Positions 34,554 through 46,614 of a stretch of 64,000 nucleotides of DNA are shown piece by piece. The first letter of the stretch is position 1; each line of letters starts with the position of its first letter. The notes below the pieces were generated by a model. That model had not been told where the DNA came from. It did no database searches and saw only the letters and a program-made list of their open reading frames with translations. Source of the stretch: Sphaerosporella brunnea (Eukaryota; Ascomycota; Pezizomycetes; Pezizales; Pyronemataceae); NCBI GenBank assembly GCA_008704415.1, contig VXIS01000024.1:186001-250000 (forward strand), read 5' to 3'. The position numbers were made by a program, and so were the translations under genes.

Positions 34554-37500
34554 TTATGCCTTCAACCGCAAACCACTCGCAGGAGCACCGATCTCCGTAA
34601 CTAACGAAATCCTGCACACCTGTCCCTTGTACTCTGGCAAGTACTTCGCACCGGTGAAAGGGTCTTGCACGAACGGTTGGCCAGCATATATCGGCGTGAA
34701 ACTCGCAGCGCAGATGTCAAAGTCCGCAAACTGGTCGTACTCGATATCGACGGCATTTGTGGGTGTGCGCTCGCACTTAGACTTAACGGTTTTCGCCTTC
34801 TCAAAGTTAGCAAACATATAGTGGCACTCAGCGATGAGGTGAACTCACCATCTCCGCATTGCGGCCGGTATTGTTGATAGCAAGGACTCGATCGGCAAAG
34901 TGCGTGGCGTGGACAAAGTTCTTGTGCTTGGCAGCCAACCGCATGGCGTTCATCAGGGTAAGCTGTCTGTGCGGTCGCTCAAGGATGGGCTTGGTGAAGT
35001 ATGCGGCCAGCTCGAGATTGCGTTTGACCTGGGACTCGTCGTTCTGGATCTTTCGTCGCTCGAGCTCAATAGATATCGCGAGGACATATTCCGTTGCGGT
35101 TCGGATGATCTTTTGTGCCTGCATAGCGGTTAGCGCTAGACTCCATGCCGGAAATGGTGGGTGTAATAATACCTCCTCAACCTCCTTCTGGTCGTTGACA
35201 GCAGTCAACATCAGGGAATGCAAGATACCCCTGAAAATGTCTACGCAACTCTCCAAGTCGTTTGCCTTCATGGCATTGAATCCTTTCGGCAGCTCCACAG
35301 TTTTGATGGTCTCAAGATCCCGCGGGATGATGGGTAAAACCTTCTTGAGATCCGTCTCTTCAACCGTGCGCCTAACGTAGTTGGCCAACGGTGGCAGTCC
35401 TGGTGCCGCTGGCAGGTATGTTCTGCTAGTCTGGTAGATCTCCAAGAAACGGGGTTTCAGAGGAGCAAAGTTGACAGCACCGACTTGACGATTGAGAAGC
35501 TGCATTGCTGTCTCGAAAGATCCGGCAGCGACGTGATCAGCGGCGATCGGGGAGTTGCGTGCCCACATATCCGCTTCGCTGCTACCAGCCGTATCGGTGG
35601 AAACGTCCACGAAATCTTCGGCCACGTCTTCCAAATTCAGATCGTCATCGCCCATGTCCCACCCTGCGGCTTCCTCGTCACCTTCCATATCCATGAGATC
35701 GCCCTTCTTATCCTCCAACTGTTCCTCTCCAAAGTCATTGGATGCAACCACAGGCGCTTCTTCCACCATAGCCTCGACCTGTCCAAGAAGGGCCTTCTCG
35801 AAGAACGATTGTGAGGCAGCACGCAGAGGCCAGTTGGCCTCATGTGTAGGAACAATCGCCTTGGCAACCTGCGCGGGCGTTCCGAGCTCTGGCAAAGCAA
35901 TCCGATCCTCCGTCAGGCCGCAGGTCTCCAGGATAGATTCACATTCCTCAGTAAGTCCATGCGCCTTCGCGGTAATGTACGCCAGAGGGTAAAGATCGAT
36001 TTCCTTGAACATCTGAATTCGTCCCTCAACATCGTCGAGATACACCGAGTTTGTGAGTCTGGCAGTGTAGTCGTTACGATGCTCGGCGATCTTAGCCATT
36101 CGGTTGAGCTTCTCGGTGTCGCCAGTAACCAAGTACAGGAACGACAGCTTGTCGAAGCTGCGCAACTTTTGGTAGCACATTTCTACGACCTGGTGATTGC
36201 CCTGATTGAGAGCCTCGGATCCCAGACGAGTCCAGAGCTTTGGCCGATCGATTTCCTTGGCCATATCGACGGCAACCTCCAGGTTTCCACACTCAACAGC
36301 AAGCTCGAATCGGGTCTGAGGGTCTTGGACGAACTGAAGGGCGATCTCTGGGTACCCCTTCTTTTGCAGGTAAGCAATGATGCTCTGTCCGACAAGGTTC
36401 GAAGTCTTGATGATTTGCAGCATTTCATCGTAATTCCTTTTAATTAATGCCAACTTGAATCGGTACTCCGTGGGATCGATCGACAAGACCCTCGGCTTTG
36501 ATTGTCTGTCGAGGCAGTATAGGCTCTTGCCTTTGACCCTCGTGAGGTACACAGTCTCCTCTAAAGTGCGGATAATGCCGTTGTCGCCGTTTAGAAGAGT
36601 GTACTTGATATGGTTCAGCGTGGAGTACAACAGAACACCGGCATCGTCCCAAGTAGCACTCTTGATACGGATGGTCTCGTGCAGTGTCGAAACCTGCTCC
36701 AGGTTCTTGGTCACAATGGTAACGTTGTGCTTGGAAAGCAGGGCTGCATGAAGGCCGTCATTCGACCAAACCACATACTTGACACCAGGCACCGCCAGTT
36801 CCGCAATTGTCTTCTTCTGCTGGATATCGTACAGGATGACAACCGTCGGAGCGCATAACAACAAGCAACCAGCTCCGCCGAAGTAAATCTCATTGACGGT
36901 AGTGGGAGTCTTGATGGTCTTCGTCGTGGAGTTGGAAAGATCTTTGACTTCAATCGTCTGGTTGCTGGAGGTGAAAACCGCAAAACGGTTGCGGGCAACA
37001 AACACTGCCGAATTTCCAGGTCCCCTCTTGGTATCGGTAGGCTCCACTGCTCCCGCCGCATCCTTAGGCAGGTGAATGAGCTCGTAGACGCCGCCATCAG
37101 CAGGCGAGGTGACGAGAATGGCTCGCTCCGCAGGGTTGTAAGACAGTGTCCTGGGAGGTACCCATGCAGCTCCCAATCTCTTCAGTGACAACATCGACAA
37201 GCTCTCGGCATTCTTCGTGAAATCATACATCCGGACATGCTTCTCCTTGTTGACGAAGAACAGCTGATTCTGGTGAAGCGCATACGCCGGGCGCTCACGC
37301 TCGAGCTTGAACACCATCACACCATTGTCGTGACCCGCCGCGAACAAATTAATCTCTGGGTGAGCGGCAATGACCCAAAATCGATCGTTCTCCCGCTTGA
37401 AAGATTGAACGGAAGTTCTCTTGTTCAAGTCCCATACCCGGATCGTCTTATCCTCTCCCACCGACAAAATCAAGTCCTGGTTGGGATGGAAAAGACAGGC

Positions 37501-38513
37501 AGAGGCATTCTGGAAATGCCCCCTGCATGTATCAACCTCCCACGCCTTGGTTTCTACCGGCTGCTATCAGCATCACCGAAAATTTGCGCTCTGCCCGTCG
37601 CCACTTACCACTCATCCTCCACAGCTTCACGTTCCGGTCATCACCAGCGGAAATGATCAAGGGCAGTGTGGGGTGGAAAGCGACCCAGTTCACACCACGA
37701 TCGTGGCCCTCCAGCACGAATTTTACCACCGCATCAGTGTTGCCAAACATATCCGCCTGGTTCGCGTTCGCTCTCGCCATCTGGTCCTCGAAGGTCATCG
37801 AGGTGGGGGCCGAGTGCTTCTTGCGCAAGCCGGAGATGTCCCAAACGCGCACACTCTGATCAAGAGAGGCACTGACAATCAGATCTTCCTTAGGGTGGAA
37901 CTGGGCGCACATGGTGTAGTGATTGTGACCGGTCATCGTGCAAACTGAAATTCATCACCGTCAGCACTTCTTCACAGATCCTCGGGACAGTGGGCAATCA
38001 TACTCAGCTGTCGGTTTTGCCAATTCCATATCCGGATGGTCTGGTCGTCCGACGAAGACACGATCCAGGGAAGCTCATGATGGAAGAACACCGTTCGGAC
38101 GTAGTCAAGGTGTCCATTGAGGGTGAACAGGCATCGTCGGGTGGTGAGTGACCAGACCTTGATCTTGTAGTCGTCACCTCCGGATACGAAAAGCGGCTGA
38201 GTGCGATGGAAGTCCACGCCTCGTACAGGTCCATCGTGTTCCTCGAACCTATCGATCAGGGTGCCCATGCGGTAGTCCCATAGCTGAATAGTGGACGAGT
38301 GCAATGAAACTAGAATCCATGGTCTGTGTATCCATCATCAGCGACAGTTCTACACCTCCGGCATAGCTCCGTCGGGAAAGGTGTCGGTACCTCTTGGGAT
38401 GAAATGCGATGCCCTTCGCTCGTGACGACTTGGACTCGAACTGCAGAAGCGTCAATAGCTGAGACAATGCAACCGGAAGCTCGTAGACGTGCCTTTGTTA
38501 GCATACTCTGCAT
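34554..38513 (-). CDS. Coatomer subunit alpha (alpha-COP)
   Basis: Seven exons: 38513-38493, 38440-38391, 38323-38004, 37944-37609, 37553-35173, 35118-34849 and about 34796-34554. They sum to 1206 residues, the usual length. Alpha-COP is a scaffold of the COPI coat that carries Golgi-to-ER vesicles. Its first WD40 propeller reads KKxx retrieval signals and its C-terminus binds epsilon-COP. The N-terminus [19 protein letters not shown], then WD repeats ([39 protein letters not shown]), an alpha-solenoid ([20 protein letters not shown]) and the C-terminal [20 protein letters not shown] ending in [11 protein letters not shown] match the family throughout. Intron 1 uses a GC donor (AAG/GCACGT). 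Intron 5 is 54 nt without a stop. The last intron has two possible acceptors three bases apart. S. cerevisiae COP1/RET1 is the orthologue. Confidence 0.96.
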
Positions 38514-38950
38514 CTTGGACAATTGGCGGGGGTGAGGTTGATAGGGGGAAGAAGGAGGGCAAAAGGACACGCCGCTTGACAGCCGTGGGACCCCTCGCAA
38601 TTAAAGCTTAAAGGATAGGTAGTAGTTTTGAAGAAAAGACGATGCCGGAAGCTGTTGCAGTCGTAAAGAAGGTATAAGGGGCCCTTCAGATACGGATATT
38701 GGCTCGCCGGTGCGTTTTGGAGATGCAAGCAGCTTGTTGTTGTTTGGGAGTTGGGGGAGGATTAACTTCACTACATTGTGGCCTCTTCCCCGAGTGGAGC
38801 AGTGGCTGGTGGGTTGTGGCGATGCTGGTCGTGGCTAGTGAAACTGTTGAGCCGCATGCATGTGGACTCTTCTCCAACGACTTTTGAACGGAACAATCGA
38901 TCTATATTTCCAGCAAGCCAATATAAATTCACCGCTTTTTTGAACAACGT

Positions 38951-40027
38951 CTATATCATCATTATGCCTGCCGCCAGAAGCGCCGCCAGTCCTAGATGAC
39001 CATGAATGCCAGTTGTCGATTTCGACCCCGACTCGACCTTCTCTGAGTCTCGACTCGTCGCACCAAGAAACTCGTCCTCCTCTTTCTCCAGCTCTTCCTC
39101 GTCGGTTGAACCCTCGTCGTCGCTACCTTCCTCATGGACTAGCGTCCCATTTTTGGGCCCACTCTCGACTGGTTTCGACTCTGAGCTTCCTTCAATATCT
39201 GGATCGCTGGAGTCGGACCTGCCGTTTCGCTTGCGCAACATGGCTTCCAGGCTGCGCCTTCGCCTTGGTGGTTTACCAGAAAGCTCTGGGGGGAGATGCT
39301 CGAGAATAACTGGGCCTGGCAGTAAGACCACGCCTGGGGCGACGAAGACCGCACCGTTCTGACCTATACCGTCGGGCCCGCCGAAACAGCTCTTTTTCAC
39401 AATTGGCGGATGTTCTTGCATCTCGGGGATGTTTGAGGGAGCATATACTGGCCAATTATGAGGCGTAGTATTCAGTCTGAAGGGCTCTGCGTCATCGGGG
39501 TAGCTATGCCGCTTAGCAAAATACCAACTGGGGACCTCAAAACGTACACGAAGTCACTCTTACCGCACGCCGCCTTTTGCGCAGGATCCGGCTGATAACC
39601 TGATGGCGTCAGATTTGGGCGGCGACTAAAAATGTGGACTTACAGAATCCGCCCCTCAGCGAGGTCGGAGGGAAGTTCTGTAACAGTTCTGCACCTTTGC
39701 TTCTCATCAGCGAAGCTCGAAACCCGGGGATCTGGATTACTACAGCTTATCGGTACTCCAATAAAGTCATTACAATTGACCAGCGTGGCCGCATCAAGAC
39801 AAAAAGTTCCAGAAGCATAAGGGCACCTTTGCCAGTCAGTTCGGTCGATCAACAATGCCATACAGAATAAGAACCCACAGGACTAGGCCAGGATTTTGAA
39901 TTCCTGGCGGAGGCTGGCCAGGAGATGCGCTCGGAAGAATGGGCTGGCTCTCTTCAATCTGAGGCATCACCAGCTGAGCGCTAGCAAAGACGGCGAGCAA
40001 AAAATTGCTTGCAGTGATCTGCTTCAT
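38951..40027 (-). CDS. Secreted Cys-containing protein, probably GPI-anchored
   Basis: Exon 1 (40027-39879) starts MKQITASNFLLAVFASAQ, a good signal peptide. A 52 nt intron leads to exon 2 (39826 to about 39643) with CPYASGTFCLDAATLVNC and further cysteines. A small third exon (about 39572-39610) adds one more cysteine, and the last exon runs to a stop at 38951. The C-terminal part is a Ser/Glu-rich stalk (SDDEGSTDEEELEKEEDEF) and ends in a hydrophobic tail, GLAALLAAGIMMI, without a cytoplasmic extension, as for a GPI-anchor signal. Joins around exon 3 are ambiguous. The version reading SAGSCAKGGVRYPDDAEPF keeps the frame and looks best. Such proteins are cell-wall or surface proteins. No enzyme domain is seen. 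Confidence 0.68.
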
Positions 40028-41698
40028 GGGGAAGAGTTGTGTCCAGAGCCGGAGGATGTCGAGACGCTTCAAAAATCTACATCTCTTGGAAGTTCCTGCC
40101 TATTTTCTATACAGTTGTCTGTGCTTTGTGTGATCTTTAGGAGGGCAAACCGAACCTATCATATTTAGCAAGGCGGAGCACAGAGACTGAATCGACCTTC
40201 GGACCCGTTGCTGTCCCGTTTTTGCAGAAACGTGCCCCCGGTTCCACTCCAGGAACAAAGCACAGGCGGTGCCTTTCTTCCTGTTAATGAGATCTGGGCC
40301 CCAAAATTCACATGAATACCCTCGCTTTAAACAAACGCGCTGGTCAACAGCGCCGAGCCACAATTAGGGTTGAAAAACTTGTGATTGCTCTGGCTGCTTG
40401 GAATCACGAAGAAACTAGACTGGCGTTTCAATTATTTGTGGCTTCGCATTGAAACTGCCATCATCGCCTAGGATGATGGTCTGCCCGTCGAATCCAGAGC
40501 TTTCACTCTGGCGGGCTGATTGATAGCAACTGTCAAACGATTCCCTTCACGGGCCGTGTTGTCTCCAAGTGCTCTTTCTCCCGTCAACGAGGTGTTCTCT
40601 TGCACAACCTGGCTCAAGGGCTCAAACTGTCGGAACACAGGGATCTGCACCCGACCTGTGCCGAATGTCTAGGTAGGTAGCCGAACCACGACCACCGCCA
40701 CCACCACCGCCACCACCACCACCACCACCACCACGGCAACCAGCATCCCATGTGTGGTGACCGAGTCTTTCCGTTGGATGCGTCTCTCGTTTCTTGGATC
40801 CGTTGAGATGGGTGGTTGAGACGGAGGCAAGAACGATGGCAAGAACGAGGAACCGCGGCAGCTGGTTGGTGGCGGTGATTACCTCCGGCCCAGTCAGCGA
40901 GACGTCATTCGCGCAGGAGATGGGCCAGAGCGAATGCACTGCTGCACTGCAATGCCTGCATATGTATCTATGAACATGAAATGTGTATCTATCTATCATA
41001 GGCGACATTATACTCATTCTGCTGTGCACCGCACATACTTGCCATGAGCATCTTTGACTGTCGGCATTGGTGAAGGGTGGGCGTATCTACTGTGTATACA
41101 GAGGAACAGTATGCGGGAATGCCCGTTCGTCCATCTTGGCGTGGTGTGCTTGCTTGCTTGCTTGTTGCTGACGGGGGAGGGAAGGTCACCCACCCCTTTA
41201 CAGAATCCAAGAACTATCACCGTCAGTCCACTATCTCCTCCGACAACAACCCCGTGAAGAATCCCCCCCCCAGCCAACCATGTTTACCAGTCCCGCCATG
41301 CTCGTCTGCTAAAGCGCCGACTCGTCTTGTCTGCGAACCCTTTGGCATATTGCGTCTGCTCCCCGAATACAATACAATAGACACTGCGAGCACCCGCTTC
41401 TCCGAAACAGAGAACTTCACATATTTTTTACATCATACCCCCTCCCCCCCCCCAAATTCCGCCGACGAGCGAATCGTCTCTTTCTCTCTTCCGTGGGCGA
41501 TATCTTCTGTAATTCTCTCCATCGACCCAGCTCCCTCGAGCTCGCGATAGGTAGCTTAGCTCTCGATAGCTCCCGGCAGCTGCCACGTACATCTGTTCTG
41601 ACAGTTTTTTCCGGCCAGCACTCGTAAATCCGACGTCGAAAGTAGCCACGACGTTATCGCAAGAACAATTCCATCTTTGAAGCTCATCTTTCAAAGCA
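40028..41698. other. Intergenic region with CCA microsatellite
   Basis: Divergent promoter side of the GPI-type gene and 5' leader of MAF1. A (CCA)n microsatellite lies at about 40685-40735, and pyrimidine-rich stretches (41230-41530) precede MAF1. No supported gene. Confidence 0.5.
40685..40735. repeat. (CCA)n microsatellite
   Basis: About 50 bases of CCA/CCG triplets in the intergenic region between the GPI-type gene and MAF1. Confidence 0.9.
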
Positions 41699-42684
41699 AT
41701 GAAGGTGCGTTCGTGACGTTCGATTCGCAGCCGGTCATGTGGTGCTAGATGGATGCGCTAACCCGATGGGCAGTTCCTTCCTCTCCGCAAACTCGACCCC
41801 ATAAACCGTGCACTGGTGTTCGACACTCCCGATTGTCGCATCATCGGCGGTTGCGAAATTTTCACGACAAAGGTGCATACAACTCTTCAATCATCATTCG
41901 CGACTCAGTCGCGAACGCTTGTTACATGATGTATCGCAGCATGATCCGCTGACATGTGAATTGTTTGTCGTCGGAAAAGGCCGCTGGTGCCGATAAGAAG
42001 TTGTACAAGGCGATCTCAAAAACCTTGAGCTCTCGCTATGAGGCCGACCTGCGTCTGTCCGAAGAGCTTTCGCCGCCCTCCGACAACAAGCTGCAGAGCA
42101 AGGCTGTCTACCAGAGCTTACACTCCCCTTTCGGCCCGCTTGATCAAATCTCGGCCAGAAAAACGTTCGCCTACATGATTGCAACGTTGAACGCATCGCA
42201 TCCCGACTATGACTTTTCGAGCGTCCTCCGGCCTACCGACTTCCGCCGCGAGAAGAACCTGCGCACCGTCATTAACACGTTTAATATCACGTTGTTCAAT
42301 CTCGGCGTTAACGTCAGCAAGACCCTGCCTAGAATGTGGGATATCATTGATTCCGAGATGGATTTGACGCATTGTAACATCTACTCCTACTCGCCGGACG
42401 ATGTTTCGTGTGATCCCTACGGAGAAGAGGGTCTCATCTGGAGCAGTATTTACTTCTTTTTCAACAAGCACAAGAAGCGTGTCTGCTACCTCTTCCTCCG
42501 CGGTATCTCCGCCCTCAGCCACTCTCCCGTTGAGGCTGGCGTCTGGAGCCTCAGCGGTGTCCGTCGTTCCGCCGATGGAGAAGAGGACAGCGGCGATGAA
42601 TCTGACATGTGGGCCGAGAACAAGAGCATCTGGGGCGATGATGATGGGGGATACGAGGATATGGCGGAAGACATGGAGATGTGA
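41699..42684 (+). CDS. MAF1: MAF1, repressor of RNA polymerase III
   Basis: Three exons, 41699-41704, 41774-41872 and 41980-42684, encode 269 residues. MAF1 shuttles between cytoplasm and nucleus and, when dephosphorylated after TOR or PKA inhibition, binds RNA polymerase III and blocks tRNA and 5S synthesis. The joined N-terminus reads MKFLPLRKLDPINRAL then DTPDCRIIGGCEIFTTK, the first conserved block. Exon 3 starts AAGADKKLYKAISKTL and contains DFSSVLRPTDFRREKNL and CNIYSYSPDDVSCDPYGEEG, then WSSIYFFFNKHKKRVCYLF, all MAF1 signatures. An acidic tail follows. The first coding exon is only ATGAAG, confirmed because MKFLPL is the conserved start. The exon 2/3 acceptor (GAAAAG) is weak but the frame fits exactly. 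Confidence 0.95.
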
Positions 42685-43318
42685 AAGGAAGATATAATGT
42701 CGTCCACCCACGGAGGTCTTTTGCATTTGGCTGGCTGGCGTCGGACGGCGTTCAAGGTTGGACCGGGGTTTGGGCGGAGGTTGTTTTTTCGGGTTGCTTT
42801 TTCCCTTGCGTTTCTTGCCTGCTTTGCGTTGCTGCTTTTACCGCTTGCTACGCTGTCCTCAACTTTAAACCCGGAGGATGGCTTCCCTGATCACATCATC
42901 GTTTCAACACCACGAATTCTTGCTTTTCTGTTTCTGTTTTTTGTTTCGTTGTCTATGGAGTAGCCGGTGAGAGCGGCGTATATCGGGTAGTTCTGTTTGC
43001 TTATTTGCTTGCTTTACTTTTGGGAATGGGCCTGCTTTTCGTCGTTACTCTTGGTTGTATATCTCTCTGCTTATGAGGGACGGTACTAGTACTTGGTTTA
43101 GTTACGTTGCTGACACTTGATGATACCTGCTATGGATGCCACCGGCTTGTTTATGGGTACGACGTGGCTCTGTACTTATTGTTCTTTGTTCTTGTTTTTG
43201 CTAGTGGGATTACGAGGATATGAATTTTATTTGGTCGAGCGAGTGCTGTATTGTGAGGCAATCGCGGTGTTAAGTAACATTCATAAAACCATCATGTCGG
43301 ATTAACATCTAGGCATTT
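42685..43318. other. Convergent 3' region
   Basis: T/G-rich sequence between the 3' ends of MAF1 and the AAA ATPase. It probably holds both 3' UTRs. No gene seen. Confidence 0.5.
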
Positions 43319-44976
43319 TCAAGACTGTTCCATGGCCTCCTTAAACTGCTGCAGCAATCCTCCAAGCGCGAACATATCATCGCCGCCATCGCCATCCTCG
43401 CCATCCGCCTCCGCCACCCTGTCCCGTTGTCTAGTAGTCGTCCCATGTGCAGTATCCCCACCCCTCTCCATGCCATCCTGGTCGACTCTGGCATTTTCCG
43501 ACTCCCCCATCTCCTCCCTCAAATTCCGGATCTGCAGTTTGATGATCCTCCACAGACGGTACTTATTGAAGACATCCCTTACTACCGGTAGCTGCGTCTC
43601 TCCCTCGTCGTCGTCGGTTCCACCCGCCAGGACTACAAGCGTAGATACGAATGCTTCTTTCATGTATGCGAAGCTGAAGCCGTGCGTGATATCCGCAATG
43701 GCTTTGCAGAGCTTGTCCGGGAACTCGATTTCGGTGTTTAGAGCGTTCAATTTTTCCCTTCAAATTATCAATACCCATCCTTGCCCAGATGGATTGGGAG
43801 GTGGGGGGGGGGGGGAATCACCTCCAATATTGACAATACTCCACCCTCTCCCTGGCGCCCGGCAACGGGAATAGATATTTCCTATCGAACCTACTAGGTC
43901 TCTTCGCGATTCCCGGATCAAGCTTTTCGACATGGTTAGTAGACGCGATGATGCACACGCCGTCGTTATTTTGGATCCCGTCGAGTTCGTTGAGGAAGTA
44001 GCTTCTGGACTGCTCCGTGATCAATGTGTCTAGGTCTTCAAAGACCAAGAGAGACGGGGATAAGTTTCTGGCCTTGGCAAAGATCTCGCTGATGCTGTGT
44101 TCGTCGCCGTAGAAATTGCGCAGGCTGCGGACGTAGAGGAGGGTGGTCGGAGGGGAAAAGCTGGAGACGCTGTGCATGAGAGCTTTGATGGTGATGGTTT
44201 TGCCGTTGCCGGGAGGGCCGTAGAAGATTATTCCTCTCTATCCCGTCCCAGTTTTATCAGCACGATATAGGGCGGAGGAAGAGGAGGAGGGAGAGGACCT
44301 TCCACGGAATCCCATACTCTTTATACACCTCCTTATTCCGATAGAAGCCCTCGACATCACCAACAATTCTCTTTCTCAACGCCGGATCCAGAACCACATC
44401 TTTCCACTCGGCTTTCATCACCTCTGCATACAGCTCCTCACTCTTTTTCCATTCAAAATCGAATACCCACAACCCCGGCTTATCGGGGTCCTGGTAGAAA
44501 ATACTTGCTTCTTTGACTAATTTCTCTACTTCGGAGGCGGGGGTACCGGCCGGAGAGAGCAGATACTGCATCTCTTGTATCTGCGAGGACATCTCCAGAA
44601 ACCAGGATACGGTGTAGAGAATGTATTCTACGCCCGAATACACGTAGGAATACCTGCCGAACCATTGCAGCTTCTCGATGTCTCCGTGGCGGTCCGACAG
44701 GTGCCAGCTGTTTGTGGGCGTGTCCGGGGACGGAACGGCGACTGCGTGGCCTGCATTCGCGAAGGCGAGGAGCCGGCAGGCACCGTAGGAGAGCGGGAGA
44801 ATGGTCAGCGTGTGCTTTGGATGTTCTTTGCGGAGAGTGGTGGAGATGAAGATGTCGGTGTCGACTCGTTGGCCCGACGAGTGGGTGGTGTAGGAGGTGT
44901 AGGCGTCTGTGTGGCTGTGGGGTGGGAAGGGGAGGAAGCCTTGGAGGGCCGTAGGGCTTGCGGTTGAAGTCCGCAT
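43319..44976 (-). CDS. AAA-family ATPase
   Basis: Three exons (44976-44299, 44237-43822, 43757-43319) give 510 residues in one frame. One AAA module follows a roughly 220-residue N-terminal domain: Walker A GPPGNGKT at 233-240, Walker B LLVFEDLD at 289-296, a sensor-1-like ASTNH and RPSRFDRK where the arginine finger is expected. The order and spacing match a group of single-module fungal AAA ATPases near Bcs1 and proteasomal ATPases in sequence. Bcs1 itself has an N-terminal membrane helix that is not evident here, so I do not call it Bcs1. The C-terminus carries Asp/Gly-rich repeats. Intron 2 contains a G run of 13 or so. The substrate is unknown. Confidence 0.85.
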
Positions 44977-46614
44977 TGTGGGGGAGAGCTAGGTAGAGGT
45001 TGACTTTTCAAGTGGGAATGCGAGCTCGAATGTGGTCTTATATATGGACCTCTAACAGCTTATTCGTTCCTCATTCGACAACACATAGCTCGCAGAGGGA
45101 ATCACCAGGATCTGCGGAAGCGCGTTACCTGTGTCACCACGGCTTAGCCAATGGCCGGGCCGCGTTGAGTGACAGCTCGGATCGAAGCTGTTCAGCCCCG
45201 GTGACTGTGACTGATATGCAGCATTGCAGCCAGGGCTCACAAAAGATCACTCGGCAACTGTTGAGTGCGGACTCCACAGTTCTCACTCCCCACCGCCGCC
45301 ATCGAACGCATTCGTAGTGAATAAAAACAGCACAAACAGCGCCACCAACAAGAGCATCATCCAGAAGCCGGCACAAAACAACAACAGAATAGTTTGTTTA
45401 CAATCAAGTTTATTGTCTGTATACGGCCGCGAGCGGTCATGACGGACACCCTCGTCCCCACCCTTATCCTGTCCGCCCCCTTATTGATGCTATCTCATGG
45501 GTCAACTGCGGCCACCCAAAAACAACAGAATAGTGAGCAGCGTGCACAACAGACTTCTAAGGGTGCCGGAGGGCAGCGGGTCGGCATGAGCCAAATTGTG
45601 AGTATCAGTGCTCCTAACGGTCCCATGTGGATGTTGTGGTACTCGTCAATGTAGGCGATGCGGAGCTGGGGGAGAAAGTTAGTTGGTCGGGGAGAGGGGC
45701 GCAAACCCAGGCCATTGTGGTGTGTGAGAGCGGGGATGCGGGGATGTGGTCGGTGCGCAGAATCGGAACTCGGTGGTTGCCCGCCTTTCCGGTTTTTGAA
45801 GTCTGGACTTGCTTGTATGTACCGTAAAATTTCTCATGTAACTTCTTCACTCGAAGGATTCAAAAGTCCGTGGTTTTCTGAGAGTAGAACCCCGATGCCA
45901 GTGTGAGGAGCCCTCCTACTCCATTGAAAGACGCCCCAAAGACCGAATCGCAGTAGGTTTTACAACAGAGCGGCAGGCAGATGATGATTTTGCGATTCAA
46001 GTGTAATTGGTGAATTTTGTCTCTCTTTTGTACAGTTTCCTTTGTTGCTAGCACCACAACTGCGTACCTATTTTAAATTGTGAAGAAGTTCAGAATACGG
46101 TACTAAATCAGGCACTTCAGTAAAGCATAAATAGCCGCCCTCTTGGTCGGTTCGAGTCTGAAAATCGTCGATCCGTCGGTCACGGTGGGTAAAGCGACGT
46201 TCACCATCTTGATCTCACTCAAAGGCAGGACGAAGAATCAGTCCTCGTAGTTCCCTGGTCTCCTTTTGCCGCTTGACGATCCCTTAACTTTTCAACCTTA
46301 CTTAGAGTCCAGGTGACCATCCAAAAGGTGAGGTCAGAAGGCCGAAATAGGGGACTTTTAGGATGAAAGCAACCGATTTGTATGGGAGACCTAGATACAA
46401 GTTAAAGGAGATAAGCATTTACCTACACCACGGGGATTTCTGGCCTTCTCCGCTCAGATCCTAAAATGCCGCCAGAACCTTATAACCCGTGTAGGGTAGG
46501 TATATTTGCGCGCGGCGTGGCCTAGAATGACGTCCCGGGTCACCCGCGCAGCAACCTTTCAGAAATCACGAAGATGGTGAACAAAAACGACTCTCCCAAC
46601 CGCCCTCTCCAGAA
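44977..46614. other. Intergenic region with unassigned hydrophobic frames
   Basis: No firm gene. Between 45270 and 45850 several short frames on both strands look partly protein-like. One minus-strand frame near 45300-45380 encodes about 20 hydrophobic residues (FWMMLLLVALFVLFLF) followed by a charged end, and a plus-strand frame starts at 45439. I could not build a spliced model I trust. Confidence 0.4.

Noticed and set aside
40622..41029. Frame with a run of glycines on the minus strand
   Set aside because: It is a translation of the CCA microsatellite with no motif beyond it.
43319..44976. Calling the AAA ATPase BCS1
   Set aside because: The N-terminal membrane helix and Bcs1 import signal are not evident, so only the AAA family is supported.
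46141..46170. GGTTCGAGTC resembling a tRNA B box
   Set aside because: No A box or pairing acceptor stem at the right distance. No tRNA found anywhere by eye.
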